Below are positions 16,322-25,961 of a DNA stretch of 64,000 nt, piece by piece. Position 1 is the first letter of the stretch; the number at the start of each line of letters is the position of its first letter. This DNA is from Chloroflexota bacterium. GTDB taxonomy: Bacteria; Chloroflexota; Dehalococcoidia; Lucifugimonadales; Lucifugimonadaceae. The DNA lies in NCBI GenBank assembly GCA_009838175.1, contig VXSB01000003.1:22163-86162 (forward strand), read 5' to 3'. Below the pieces are notes generated by a model that saw only the letters and a list, made by a program, of their open reading frames with translations, ran no database searches and was not told the origin of the DNA. A program made the position numbers and the translations under genes.

Positions 16322-17458
16322 TTAGGGAGAGGTCGTCCCTAAAATCTTCGCTGCGCCTCTTGTTTGGGCGATTTCGGCTAGTTGAGTGCCGTTGATGGTG
16401 GCGATGGGGGTTGCGCCTTGGCGGTTAGCTTCTTCGATGGCGCCGCGTTGGAATTCGCTGGTGGTGATGATCAGTCCGTGATCGCCGATGCGCATGCCGC
16501 CGCGCAGAAGTTGGATGTCGCCACCGTGGACGTCGCGATGCCAGTTGAGGGCTTGGACGGAAAAGTTTATGTCCATCACTTCGGCTATGTCCATGCTGGC
16601 GTGGATGTCGAGTTCGCCGGGCCTCAAACGATTGATGACCACGACGTCGGTCATGCCGATGCTGGCGAGGAATACGACGATGAATCGCTCGAAACGCTGA
16701 TTGGAGAGGGTTCTGATACGCCGGAGCAGGGCCGCGTCGGAGGTGTCGGAGTCATCGCGCTTCCCCCTCGCTTCGCGAAGGAGAGGAGCAGTTTGTTCTT
16801 TCTCTCCCTCGATGGGAGAAGGTCCGGGAGAGGGTGATTGCTGTTGTTCGCCATCCTCGTCGTCATTCGCTTCTACGGTGTCGGTGGATGAACTTTGTGC
16901 AGGGAAGTAGCGAAGGCCGTAGGTGTTGTTTCCGACGCGGACGAAGGTGGATTCGCCGCCGTGCTGAAGCATATCTTGGATGAGCTGGGATCGGACCTCT
17001 GCCTCGTCCTTTGATCTTGTGCCTTTCAACACGCCTGCGGCGCGGAGCATCGTCGTCATCTCGTCGATGCTCAGCGGACGTCTCGCGCGACTCAGCACTT
17101 CTTTGGTGGCGTCTTCTAGCGTCCACATCGCGCCGACATTCGAACGCGCGATGGCAGATGCAATGCTGATCGGGTTGATCGTTGATGCCGTCGTAGTCGC
17201 GATCTCGGTGCCGGTCCGCAACGTTCGATCGAGCATGGACGGTAGCGTGAACCTACCTGATGGTGTTTGCACGATGCCTGAGGTCTCGGTAGCTTCCTCT
17301 ACGACGTGCTCGAGTTCTACTTTTACGGATTCATCGTCGAGCGGCTCGTTGGCATCGATGGGGATGCGTGCGGATTTGATCTGACGCACGATCTCCGCTG
17401 GCGACAACGGCTCGCCAGCACGTCTCAAAACGTCAAATGCGGCTTCGATCAACCGCAT
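16322..17458 (-). CDS. Two HARE-HTH-like domains fused to an Mrr-like restriction endonuclease fold
   Basis: N-terminus MRLIEAAFDVLRRAGEPLSPAEIVRQI and TLEDATKEVLSRARRPLSIDEMTTMLRAAGVL resemble HARE-HTH. C-terminus LLRRIRTLSNQRFERFIVVFLASIGMTDVVV...GELDIHASMDIAEVMDINFSVQALNW...GLIITTSEFQRGAIEEANRQGATPIATINGTQLAEI resembles Mrr_cat. Confidence 0.7.
   Translation of the reverse strand: MRLIEAAFDVLRRAGEPLSPAEIVRQIKSARIPIDANEPLDDESVKVELEHVVEEATETSGIVQTPSGRFTLPSMLDRTLRTGTEIATTTASTINPISIASAIARSNVGAMWTLEDATKEVLSRARRPLSIDEMTTMLRAAGVLKGTRSKDEAEVRSQLIQDMLQHGGESTFVRVGNNTYGLRYFPAQSSSTDTVEANDDEDGEQQQSPSPGPSPIEGEKEQTAPLLREARGKRDDSDTSDAALLRRIRTLSNQRFERFIVVFLASIGMTDVVVINRLRPGELDIHASMDIAEVMDINFSVQALNWHRDVHGGDIQLLRGGMRIGDHGLIITTSEFQRGAIEEANRQGATPIATINGTQLAEIAQTRGAAKILGTTSP
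16760..16840. repeat. Palindromic repeat inserted in frame within the HARE-HTH/Mrr-like gene
   Basis: ttccccctcgcttcgcgaaggagaggagcagtttgttctttctctccctcgatgggagaaggtccgggagaggg; encodes the low-complexity linker SPSPGPSPIEGEKEQTAPLLREARGK. Confidence 0.7.
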
Positions 17459-17474
17459 CGATCAACCTCCAAAC

Positions 17475-19064
17475 TTATACGGCTTCTCCTGCCAACACTC
17501 CGGTCAACCTCTCGTGGTCCACAGCGACCTGCCCGTTTACGACGACGAACGGGATTCCTTCGGGGAACTGTTCAGGATCTTCAAAGGTGGCACGGTCTGT
17601 AATACGTTCGGAGTCGAACACTACGATGTCTGCGAACTTGCCTTTTGCGATCTCGCCTCGATCTTTGAGTCCGAAGCGCAGAGCGGCGTTCTGGGACAGG
17701 CGCTGGACCATCAACTCTAGCGGGATCTTGTGACGCCGTCGGAGTCGGCCGATCATACGCGGGAAGCAGCCGTAGGCGCGAGGGTGGACCATGCCGCCGG
17801 TAGGAATGGCATCGGAGCCGACCATGTAGTCTGAGCGCTGCATAAGTTCCATGATGTCGGCCTCGACCTGCTGCCAGACTCGGGTGCTTGCAGGAGGTGC
17901 GCCGCGGAAGCCGCAGTTGAGGTCCTCTTCGAGCATGACTCGGCACATCATCTCTTCGACGGATACGTTCCATTCCGCCGCCACGTCGTCGAAGTACATG
18001 CCCTCCAGATGCTTGTTCGCCTCCGAGCCGATGTGCGACCATACATTTCCTCCAGCGGCACTTCCGCGTGAACCGCTGACGATGCCATCTATGACCCGCT
18101 CACGGCTCTCACCATCTGCGAGCAGTTTGAGCATCGATTCAGGGCCACCTTCGTGGAACCAGCTCGGGAAGAAGGACTGCGGGAAGCTGGAGCCGACCGG
18201 ATAGGGATAGGTCTCTAACGTGACATCCACACCATCCGACTTGGCGCGTTCGACCGGTTCGAGAATCGATTCGAGGTCGCCTGCAGAGTCGGGCTGCGTT
18301 CGGTAGTGCTCAAGGTGGATCTGGGCGCCAGAGCGGCGACCTATCTCCATCGCCTCTTCGACACCACCACCTGCGAAACCGCGATCGGTGTTGTGGTTTC
18401 GGAGGTGAATGGACAGCGGAAGTTCGTACTCCTTAACGACGTTCATGATGTTGACAAGTTCGTCGGTGTCGGAAAAGGAGTTGGGGTAGTAGGAGAGGCC
18501 GGTGGAAAAGCCGCACGCGCCCTGCTCGAAGCTCTCGCGGATTATGCGCTCGGCGCGTTTCCAGTTATCTCCAGTCAAGGGCTCGTCGATCATGCCGCCG
18601 ACTGCTTCTAGGCGTACGGGGCCGTGACCGAGGAACATGGCGACGTTGCACGATGTCTTGTTGTGGTAGTTCGACATCGCAGTGGCGTACGTCGACATGT
18701 CCAGCTCTTCGGACGCATAGCCCAAGACGCCGCTCAGGTAGTGCATGTACATGAGGTAGTTCTCGCGTGAGAGCGGAGCTAGCGTGAGGCCGTCTGGAGC
18801 GATGATCTCGGTGGTAACACCCTGTCGGATGCCGCAGGCGTGTTGCCCATCTCGAAGCAACGCGGCATCGGCGTGGGAGTGCACATCGATGAAGCCGGGG
18901 GTCACGGCAAGACCGTTGGCGTCGATGACGCGTGTGGCGTTTGCGGCTGAGAGATCGCCGATAGCTGAGACGCGCTTGCCGTCGATTCCGACATCGGCTC
19001 TGATGCCGGGCGCGCCGGTGCCGTCGTAAACAGTGCCGTTGATGATTAACAGGTCGAATTGCAT
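17475..19064 (-). CDS. Amidohydrolase, N-acyl-D-amino-acid deacylase family
   Basis: DLLIINGTVYDGTGAPGIRADVGIDGKRVSAIGDL...VTPGFIDVHSHAD...FSTGLSYYPNSFSDTDEL...VFDSERITDRATFEDPEQFPEGI. Confidence 0.93.
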   Translation of the reverse strand: MQFDLLIINGTVYDGTGAPGIRADVGIDGKRVSAIGDLSAANATRVIDANGLAVTPGFIDVHSHADAALLRDGQHACGIRQGVTTEIIAPDGLTLAPLSRENYLMYMHYLSGVLGYASEELDMSTYATAMSNYHNKTSCNVAMFLGHGPVRLEAVGGMIDEPLTGDNWKRAERIIRESFEQGACGFSTGLSYYPNSFSDTDELVNIMNVVKEYELPLSIHLRNHNTDRGFAGGGVEEAMEIGRRSGAQIHLEHYRTQPDSAGDLESILEPVERAKSDGVDVTLETYPYPVGSSFPQSFFPSWFHEGGPESMLKLLADGESRERVIDGIVSGSRGSAAGGNVWSHIGSEANKHLEGMYFDDVAAEWNVSVEEMMCRVMLEEDLNCGFRGAPPASTRVWQQVEADIMELMQRSDYMVGSDAIPTGGMVHPRAYGCFPRMIGRLRRRHKIPLELMVQRLSQNAALRFGLKDRGEIAKGKFADIVVFDSERITDRATFEDPEQFPEGIPFVVVNGQVAVDHERLTGVLAGEAV

Positions 19065-19134
19065 CGGATCTCCGTCCGTTCAAGGTTTAGGTGTGGATAG
19101 CAGGATATCGCGAAAGCTGGGTGTGTTATCGTGA

Positions 19135-20733
19135 TCACTCTTTCGCGTAGTGGTCGCGCTTCAAGAAGGTGTTAGCCCAGGATGCGGTGCCTTTGAGTGA
19201 GGCGTCGGTGAAGGTTACAGGGTGGTTGAGCATATCTTCTTCTTCGCCGTAGAGTTTGAGGGTGTTGTAGGCGCGGAGGTAGATGCAGTCTTTGTCGAGG
19301 ATTTCGCACTTGCCGGCTCGAGTGCCGCCGCAGGGTCCGTTGCGCTGGTTCTTGACGCACTGGGACTCCGGGCAGAGTTCGGCGATTTCGGGGAGCGAGC
19401 AGTCGCCGCAGTCTCGGCAGCCGTATAGCGGCACCTTCATCATCTGCTCGGCGGCGTGGGCGACTTTGGTTGCGATTTTGCTCTTATCGATCTGGCGGTA
19501 GATAGCCGCGCTGGCGTTGAAAGCAGGAGCGTCGTGATCGAATATCGCGTGTTTTCCGAAGCGGCCGATGCGATACGCGAAGTCAGGGTGAAGAGCGCGC
19601 CTGACAAACGACGCGGGACGACCTCGGCGGGCATCATATTCGCGGTTCAATTCGTCAGAAGCAGTGTTGGTGCTGTCGCCAGGTTCGAAGAGGTAGAACT
19701 CGTCGGGTTGAGAGTAGCCGATCTCGGCGGCGGCATCTTTCCAGCCGTCGCCGGTGATGCTTTCGGCGATGTCGAGTATCTGCTCGATACGTTTGTATGT
19801 GAGCCTGCCGGAGAGATAGACGCCGCTGTAGCCGGTTCCTCGCAGGACGGCGATCTGCTTGGCCGCGAATTCGTTGAAGAATGCACGTCCGCGGTCTTTT
19901 GATTTGGCGGCGCGGTTCGCCACCTCGACAAGTTCGGAGTTGACGGCGACACCGGGGATGCCCCACCGACCAAAGAATCGTGCAGCAGGTGCGCTCAGGA
20001 CAAAGATCGAGCCGAGGATCGGCGGTGCTTCCTCGCCGTGTTTGAGGTTGAGGTATCGGATTAGCTCGTGATGTTTTCGGGCATCGTACCCGATCTGAGA
20101 TACGAGCCACTTGGCGCCAGTTCGGAGCTTGAAATCCATCTTGTAGAGCTGCGTCAGATACTCGCCCTCATAGAGCTTGAAGGGGTTGACTGCGGCTCCG
20201 GGATGGAATGCAGTGTGTCCGAGTTCAGTTTCGGCGTTGCGCCGTCCTGGAAGCGTTACACGCAACCCTTCGTTCATGCGACGTATCAGCTCCAGCAGAC
20301 CTACAGAGTCGGTGTCGAAAACGGGTTGAGCCTGCCCCGAGAAACCGTCTACCGGGTAATCGCCGGAGAGACAGAGGATGTTGCGGAATCCGAGGCTGGA
20401 CAGAGACCACAATCGTCCTTCGAGAGCATTGCGATTGTAATCCTTACAAGAGAGGTTGATTACGACCTCGGCATCGCCATCCAGCAGTTCGCGGCCCAGC
20501 GTTTCGGGAGTGATGTGCGGATTACCGCCGGGGTTGTCGGTGAAACAGACGGCGTCGACTCTTCCGCCCTGTGATGCTGCTTTGGCGAGGTCTACGGAGT
20601 GTCGAGCGCCTTCTTCCATGGCGAGGCCGCGCGAGGTTTCGATCTCGATCGCGACCTTGAAACCGTCGGATAGGCGTGCGATTATGCCGGATTGACGGAC
20701 GAGAGAATCTTCATCGGAGGGCATGAAGTTCAA
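19135..20733 (-). CDS. Methylenetetrahydrofolate reductase-like protein with C-terminal cysteine-rich MTHFR_C/MetV-like domain
   Basis: IEIETSRG...FTDNPGGNPHITPETLGRELL...CLSGDYP...NEGLRV plus C-terminal YGCRDCGDCSLPEIAELCPESQCVKNQRNGPCGG. Confidence 0.85.
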   Translation of the reverse strand: MNFMPSDEDSLVRQSGIIARLSDGFKVAIEIETSRGLAMEEGARHSVDLAKAASQGGRVDAVCFTDNPGGNPHITPETLGRELLDGDAEVVINLSCKDYNRNALEGRLWSLSSLGFRNILCLSGDYPVDGFSGQAQPVFDTDSVGLLELIRRMNEGLRVTLPGRRNAETELGHTAFHPGAAVNPFKLYEGEYLTQLYKMDFKLRTGAKWLVSQIGYDARKHHELIRYLNLKHGEEAPPILGSIFVLSAPAARFFGRWGIPGVAVNSELVEVANRAAKSKDRGRAFFNEFAAKQIAVLRGTGYSGVYLSGRLTYKRIEQILDIAESITGDGWKDAAAEIGYSQPDEFYLFEPGDSTNTASDELNREYDARRGRPASFVRRALHPDFAYRIGRFGKHAIFDHDAPAFNASAAIYRQIDKSKIATKVAHAAEQMMKVPLYGCRDCGDCSLPEIAELCPESQCVKNQRNGPCGGTRAGKCEILDKDCIYLRAYNTLKLYGEEEDMLNHPVTFTDASLKGTASWANTFLKRDHYAKE

Positions 20734-20800
20734 TTATCGCGTGGATAGACGGCAACATAAGATTGAGTTGCTCAGTTCGAAGATCTGGCTGTGGTGGTTC

Positions 20801-21292
20801 ATGACTAAACGCTTCTTGGATTTCGCGTCTCTAGCCCTAGCTACGGGTTTGGGTGTAGCGTATTTGACTCCGATTGCTAAGGCTACGCTGGCGAGTGCGG
20901 TTACCGCGGTTATCTACTACGTGTTCGCCCGGAGCGGGGGCGACATAAGTTTGAGCATGATTCTTGTCGCGGCCATTGTGGTGATATTTTTCGTGGGAGT
21001 AGCGGTATCGGCGCGTGTGAAGTCTGACGAAGACCCGGACCCTAGCAAGGTCGTGATCGATGAAGTTGCCGGCCAGCTCGCGGCATTCCTGATACTGGCT
21101 CCGGTCGAATGGTGGTCTGTGCTCGCAGCATTCCTGCTTTTCCGGCTGTTCGACATCGTGAAACCGCTAGGGATCAGGCGGCTGGAAGCCATCCCGAACG
21201 GTTGGGGCATCATGTTGGACGACCTTGCGGCAGGAGTTCTAGCCGCTATAGTGATCAACGCGGCGATCCTGATCGCCAACCTCGTCATTTGA
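20801..21292 (+). CDS. pgpA: Phosphatidylglycerophosphatase A
   Basis: DPSKVVIDEVAGQLAAFL...FLLFRLFDIVKPLGIRRLEAIPNGWGIMLDDLAAG is diagnostic for PgpA. Start MTKRFLDF at 20801. Confidence 0.92.
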   Translation: MTKRFLDFASLALATGLGVAYLTPIAKATLASAVTAVIYYVFARSGGDISLSMILVAAIVVIFFVGVAVSARVKSDEDPDPSKVVIDEVAGQLAAFLILAPVEWWSVLAAFLLFRLFDIVKPLGIRRLEAIPNGWGIMLDDLAAGVLAAIVINAAILIANLVI

Positions 21293-21297
21293 AGGTT

Positions 21298-23058
21298 TTA
21301 TCCGGATCGACGTTCTCCGACGTTCCCCGGGCCGCGGTGCTGCGAGATGTGGTCCCGTTTGCCTTTAAACCGCTTCGCTAAAAGCCCTTCTCGAACGGGC
21401 CATAGGACGACTCCGGCTCGTTCGGCCCAAGCATCGTACTCCTCGATCATCGACGCGACACGCTCGGGTTCCGTTGCGGCGTGGTCGTGCTGCTCGGTGC
21501 GGTCTTCTGGGATGTTGTACAGCTGCCACGGGCTGTCCCATTCGGCGACGAGCTTCCAATCGCCGATACGGATGCCTCGGTTGCCCTCGTGCTCAACGGC
21601 GACGGGTTTTTCTCGTGACCACTCCTTGCCTTCCAATATCGGTACGATCGACTCGCCTTCTAGAGGTGTGATCTCGCTTCCGTCGTACTCGGTCGGGTAG
21701 ACGGCGCCGATGGCGTCGTAGATCGTCGCCGAGATGTCAGTGATGTGCATCGGCACGTTGTCGATGATCGCACTTTCGCTGATCGTTTCTGGCCAGTGGA
21801 CGATGAACGGAGTCGATATTCCGCCCTCGTGTATCCACCGCTTGAAGAATCGGAAGGGTGTGTTAGAGACGTTTGCCCAAGGGAGTTCGACGGCTTGGAA
21901 CGTGGTGTCGGGACCGGGTCGCAGCTCGGGGATGTCGCCGACTCGCACTGGTTGACCGTCGAGGGTCGGTTCGGTTGCCCATTGCGACGGATCGGGCCAA
22001 TCGTCGTCCTCTTGAAAGAGTTCAGCGCAGCCGCCGTTGTCCGATAGGAACATGATGAGAGTGTTCTCGAACTGTCCATGGCGTTTCAGGGTGTCGATGA
22101 CACGTCCGACACCGCGGTCGACCTGCTCGATCATGGCGCAGTAGACGGCCATACGGATGTCTTCGTACTCCTTGTTCTGCACGTCAGACCAAGGCGGCGC
22201 GTCCTCATCGCGTGCGGAGATCGGCCATTTCTCATCGACGATGCCTAACGATTTCTGCTGTTCGTGTCGAGAGCCGCGGATCTCGTCCCAACCGCGCATG
22301 TATTTGCCTTCATACTTGGCGATATCCTCTTCCCACGCGTGCAGCGGCCAGTGCGGAGCTGTGAAGGCGATGTACTGGAAGAATGGTTCGCCATCGGTCA
22401 TGGCTTCGTCGATCTGAGACACGGCGTGGTCGACAATGGCATCTGTGAGATGGAAGTCGGATGACTCGACGTTGATCAGAGTGTCTTGGAGGACTAGTGT
22501 CTTGGGGTTCCAGAACGAGTCGGCGGCTTCTAGGAGCCCGAAGTATTTGTCGAACCCGCGCTGCGTTGGAAGTGGGTGCGTCTCGTCGCCTGGCACCCAT
22601 TGGTCACGGTGTCGTCGATCGTATCCACCCCCGACATGCCACTTGCCGGACATGAGAGTTCGGTATCCCGCGCCTTTGGCGACCTCGGCGATGGTGACGC
22701 AGTTGTCGTTCAGATAGCCTTGGTAGCTTGGTACGCCTAAGTCGGCGGTCATCTGACCGATGCCGGCTTGGTGGGGGTTCAATCCAGTTAGAAGGGCGGC
22801 ACGCGACGGGCAGCAGCGAGCGCCGTTGTACATCTGGGTGAAGCGGATGCCGTTGTTGCCAATGGAGTCGAGGTTCGGGGTGTTGATATCGCCGCCGTAA
22901 CATCCGATGTCAGAGAAGCCGAGGTCATCGACCATGATGACGATTACGTTTGGGCGGGATGTTTGTTGCGAAGTTGCAGATGGGTTCGCCAATTCAGGCT
23001 CTCCTAGGTTTTGATTGGACTTAGTTGGTAGCCTCCGATCAGTTTCCGTACTCGGCAT
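21298..23058 (-). CDS. Sulfatase (arylsulfatase family)
   Basis: PNVIVIMVDDLGFSDIGCYGGDINTPNLD; formylglycine motif CCPSRAALLTG; GKWHVGG. Confidence 0.95.
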   Translation of the reverse strand: MPSTETDRRLPTKSNQNLGEPELANPSATSQQTSRPNVIVIMVDDLGFSDIGCYGGDINTPNLDSIGNNGIRFTQMYNGARCCPSRAALLTGLNPHQAGIGQMTADLGVPSYQGYLNDNCVTIAEVAKGAGYRTLMSGKWHVGGGYDRRHRDQWVPGDETHPLPTQRGFDKYFGLLEAADSFWNPKTLVLQDTLINVESSDFHLTDAIVDHAVSQIDEAMTDGEPFFQYIAFTAPHWPLHAWEEDIAKYEGKYMRGWDEIRGSRHEQQKSLGIVDEKWPISARDEDAPPWSDVQNKEYEDIRMAVYCAMIEQVDRGVGRVIDTLKRHGQFENTLIMFLSDNGGCAELFQEDDDWPDPSQWATEPTLDGQPVRVGDIPELRPGPDTTFQAVELPWANVSNTPFRFFKRWIHEGGISTPFIVHWPETISESAIIDNVPMHITDISATIYDAIGAVYPTEYDGSEITPLEGESIVPILEGKEWSREKPVAVEHEGNRGIRIGDWKLVAEWDSPWQLYNIPEDRTEQHDHAATEPERVASMIEEYDAWAERAGVVLWPVREGLLAKRFKGKRDHISQHRGPGNVGERRSG

Positions 23059-24610
23059 CCAGCTCCATCGGGTAGAGCGGGATGCGGCGGTGGTGGTAGG
23101 TAAAGGTCGACATGTCGGCGGTGGTTACGCCGGGGGTGTTGACGAGGATGACTTTCCCGGCGATTGGCTGGTACGCGGGCCGGGGAGATACGACTCCTTT
23201 GGCCACGACGATTTTGTAGCGTTCGGGAATGATCCCAATGTGGTACATCTGCGCTCGGACAGTGTTGCCCGCGCGGACTGATGTCAGGAGGAGGGTTTGC
23301 CCGCCATCAGTGTCTAGGCGTACGCTGACGCCGGAATCGTAAAAGCGGAATCCTCCGTGGGAGGCACCTAGCTCTTCGTACTGTCCATCGGTGATCGCTC
23401 GGACGGTTCCGGTGACGCGTACTGGTTTGCCGTGCATGTCGTCGGTCTTGCCGCCGACATCGAGCGTGACAGTGCCCCCTACTCCTGCTTCAACGCAGGC
23501 TTCGACGGATTCTGGGTCGTAAAGGGTCTGGAGGAAGCCAGAGATGCCTCGCTCGACGACTTGTGCGAGGATGTGCGTCGAATCTGCGGAAGAACCGCCG
23601 CCGATGTTGTCGCCCACGTCCATGAGTACGATTGGGCCTTCTCTCGCGGCATCGGCATCATCAGGCATTGCGAGCGCGGTGCCGTCGGTTGCTACTACGT
23701 CAGCCTCGTTGAGATCTCGTGGACCTACGTATTCGGCGAGGGCCATGTCTAATGCATCAGAGATGGAAGCGACTTCGACGTTCAACTCTGCGCGACGCTC
23801 CCAAGCTTTGGCGGCCATGTCTTTGGCGACGGATTTTGCCAAGTCGAGGTCGCCGTCCGCAATAGCTACCCATGACATGCCCATCTCTTCGACGTCGGAG
23901 TATGGGTATCCTTCGGCGACGGAGGTGTCGAGGATGCCTGGGATCTCGTTTGCTGCTAAGGCATCGGCGACGAAAGACTTCATCGGGTCTTCGCCGGTGA
24001 ACTGCTTGACGATGTTGACGTACATCGGCGGCATCTCGATCCACTGGACGGGATCGATCTCGCCTTTGGCTGCGCTCACGATGAGGTCGGCGGTTTTACG
24101 GCCTCGGACTTTGGGATCGAGGTGGGGGTTTGTTCTCCAAACGATGCAAACGTCGGTGTGTTCCACGACTGGTTTCGAGACGTTTCCGTGCATGTCGAGG
24201 GTGATGCCCACACGCATGTCGGGCCCTACGATCTCGCGCACGGCGCGACTGAACTCGCCATCCATATCCGGGAATTCCTCGCTCACCGCCGCACCATGGT
24301 TCGAGATAAGCACCGCGTCCCATGGACCACCATCGCGGAGCATCCCGAACATCTCGGCGGTAAGCCGGTCGTACGCGTCTTTGGTTATCGTGCCGATCGG
24401 ACCGGTTACGGCGTACATGAGAGGGACGAGTTCGAAACCGAGCTCTTCAGCGGCCTGCATGTACCCGGAGATTGTGTATTGAGCGTCGCGGAACTTGTCG
24501 AAGATCTCTTTGCCTCTCAAGATGCCGGTGGCTTCAAATGCCGCGTAGTCGGCGGGGACGCTGGAGAAGGTATTGGTTTCGTGTGAGATGCCTAGGAGTG
24601 GGATGCGCAT
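23039..24610 (-). CDS. M81 family metallopeptidase (MlrC-like)
   Basis: LGISHETNTFS...VLISNHGAAV...VGITLDMHGNVS...VLMDVGDNIGGGSSADSTHILAQ. Confidence 0.93.
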   Translation of the reverse strand: MRIPLLGISHETNTFSSVPADYAAFEATGILRGKEIFDKFRDAQYTISGYMQAAEELGFELVPLMYAVTGPIGTITKDAYDRLTAEMFGMLRDGGPWDAVLISNHGAAVSEEFPDMDGEFSRAVREIVGPDMRVGITLDMHGNVSKPVVEHTDVCIVWRTNPHLDPKVRGRKTADLIVSAAKGEIDPVQWIEMPPMYVNIVKQFTGEDPMKSFVADALAANEIPGILDTSVAEGYPYSDVEEMGMSWVAIADGDLDLAKSVAKDMAAKAWERRAELNVEVASISDALDMALAEYVGPRDLNEADVVATDGTALAMPDDADAAREGPIVLMDVGDNIGGGSSADSTHILAQVVERGISGFLQTLYDPESVEACVEAGVGGTVTLDVGGKTDDMHGKPVRVTGTVRAITDGQYEELGASHGGFRFYDSGVSVRLDTDGGQTLLLTSVRAGNTVRAQMYHIGIIPERYKIVVAKGVVSPRPAYQPIAGKVILVNTPGVTTADMSTFTYHHRRIPLYPMELDAEYGN

Positions 24611-24710
24611 CGAATGCTCCTCGATATGGAAGATGTTGGCTTTGTGGCAAAGGTTAATCTATCACCGTCACACATTTCCGGTGCTAGACTTTGAAGCGCA
24701 TTAGGGCTAT

Positions 24711-25904
24711 GTGAGCCGGTTAACGGCGCAAACGGAGAAACCGATGAGGATTACCGATATCAAGAACTACCCGGTATGGGTCGGGCAACGCAACCAGATG
24801 CTCGTCAAAGTTGAAACTGACGAAGGCATCTACGGATGGGGAGAATCAGGGTTTTCCGGCCGCGAGCTCTCTGTGAGCGGCATGGTTGACCACTTCCGGG
24901 AGTGGCTCATCGGTCAAGACCCGATGCGGCGTGGCCGGATATGGCAGGAAATGTATCGCGGGCAGTACTTCGAAGGTGGTCGCAGCATCACCGGCGCGAT
25001 GTCGGCTATCGACATCGCGTTGCACGATATCGCCGGCAAAAAACTGGGCGTCCCGGTGTATCAGCTACTCGGTGGAATGCAGCGGGAATGGGTGCCGACG
25101 TTTGCAAGTGGTGGAGGAACCACTGCGGAGGAAGTCGCCGAGATGGGGAAGGCTATCTGGGCCGACGGTTTCAAAGCCATGCGCCTCAACCTGCAAACCA
25201 TCGGTGAGATCAACGATCCGACACTCTTCGAGCCGCGAGAATCGATCGCGCCGACCGCTGAGGCGCTAATAAAGGCTAGGGAAGCACTGGGTCTAGAACC
25301 AGTGATCGGCATCGACTATCACCATCGTTTGTCGGTGGCCGAAGCGGCGTCATTCTGCCAGATGATGCCGATGCACACGCTCGATTTCATTGAAGAACCG
25401 ATCCGCGACGAATCTCCCGAGGCGTACGAAGAGTTGCGCAAGCTTACGGTTGTGCCGTTCGCGATCGGTGAGGAGTTCGCGTCGAAGTGGCAGTTCCTGC
25501 CCTATATCGAGAAGGGCCTGACCAACTACGCACGGCTAGACATCTGCAACGTCGGCGGCTTCACCGAGGCAATGAAGGTCGCGGGATGGGCGGAGGCGCA
25601 TTACATCGACCTGATGCCGCACAACCCGTTAGGGCCGATCTGCGTAGCGGCGACTTCGCACTTCGCAACTGCGATACCGAACTTCTCTTGGCTGGAGATA
25701 CGCCACTCGGTTGGTGAGCCGGACAACAATTTCTACCAAGACGACATCTTCCCTGTGCAGCCAACGGTTGAACCGGGGCGCGTAGTTTTGAGCGATCTGC
25801 CGGGCCTAGGCATCGAAGTCGACGAGGCTAGCCTGACCGAACCGTTCCAGTTCTGGGAGGCACCACACCTGCACCGTAGGGATGGGTCGCACACGAATTG
25901 GTAG
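24711..25904 (+). CDS. Enolase superfamily, mandelate racemase / sugar-acid dehydratase-like, copy A
   Basis: EGIYGWGESG, SAIDIALHDIAGKKLGVPVYQLLGG, GIDYHHR, FIEEPI, AIGEEFASKWQ; likely start at the internal MRITDIKNYPVWVG. Confidence 0.95.
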   Translation: MSRLTAQTEKPMRITDIKNYPVWVGQRNQMLVKVETDEGIYGWGESGFSGRELSVSGMVDHFREWLIGQDPMRRGRIWQEMYRGQYFEGGRSITGAMSAIDIALHDIAGKKLGVPVYQLLGGMQREWVPTFASGGGTTAEEVAEMGKAIWADGFKAMRLNLQTIGEINDPTLFEPRESIAPTAEALIKAREALGLEPVIGIDYHHRLSVAEAASFCQMMPMHTLDFIEEPIRDESPEAYEELRKLTVVPFAIGEEFASKWQFLPYIEKGLTNYARLDICNVGGFTEAMKVAGWAEAHYIDLMPHNPLGPICVAATSHFATAIPNFSWLEIRHSVGEPDNNFYQDDIFPVQPTVEPGRVVLSDLPGLGIEVDEASLTEPFQFWEAPHLHRRDGSHTNW

Positions 25905-25961
25905 ACCCGAAGCGATTCTGGCCTTATCAGGGCCCCGAAGCCCATCAACGCGATTCCCCCG

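Noticed and set aside
23544-24482. 312-aa + strand ORF opposite the MlrC-like gene
   Set aside because: Antisense to a confident CDS; Ser/Met-rich composition with no recognisable motifs.
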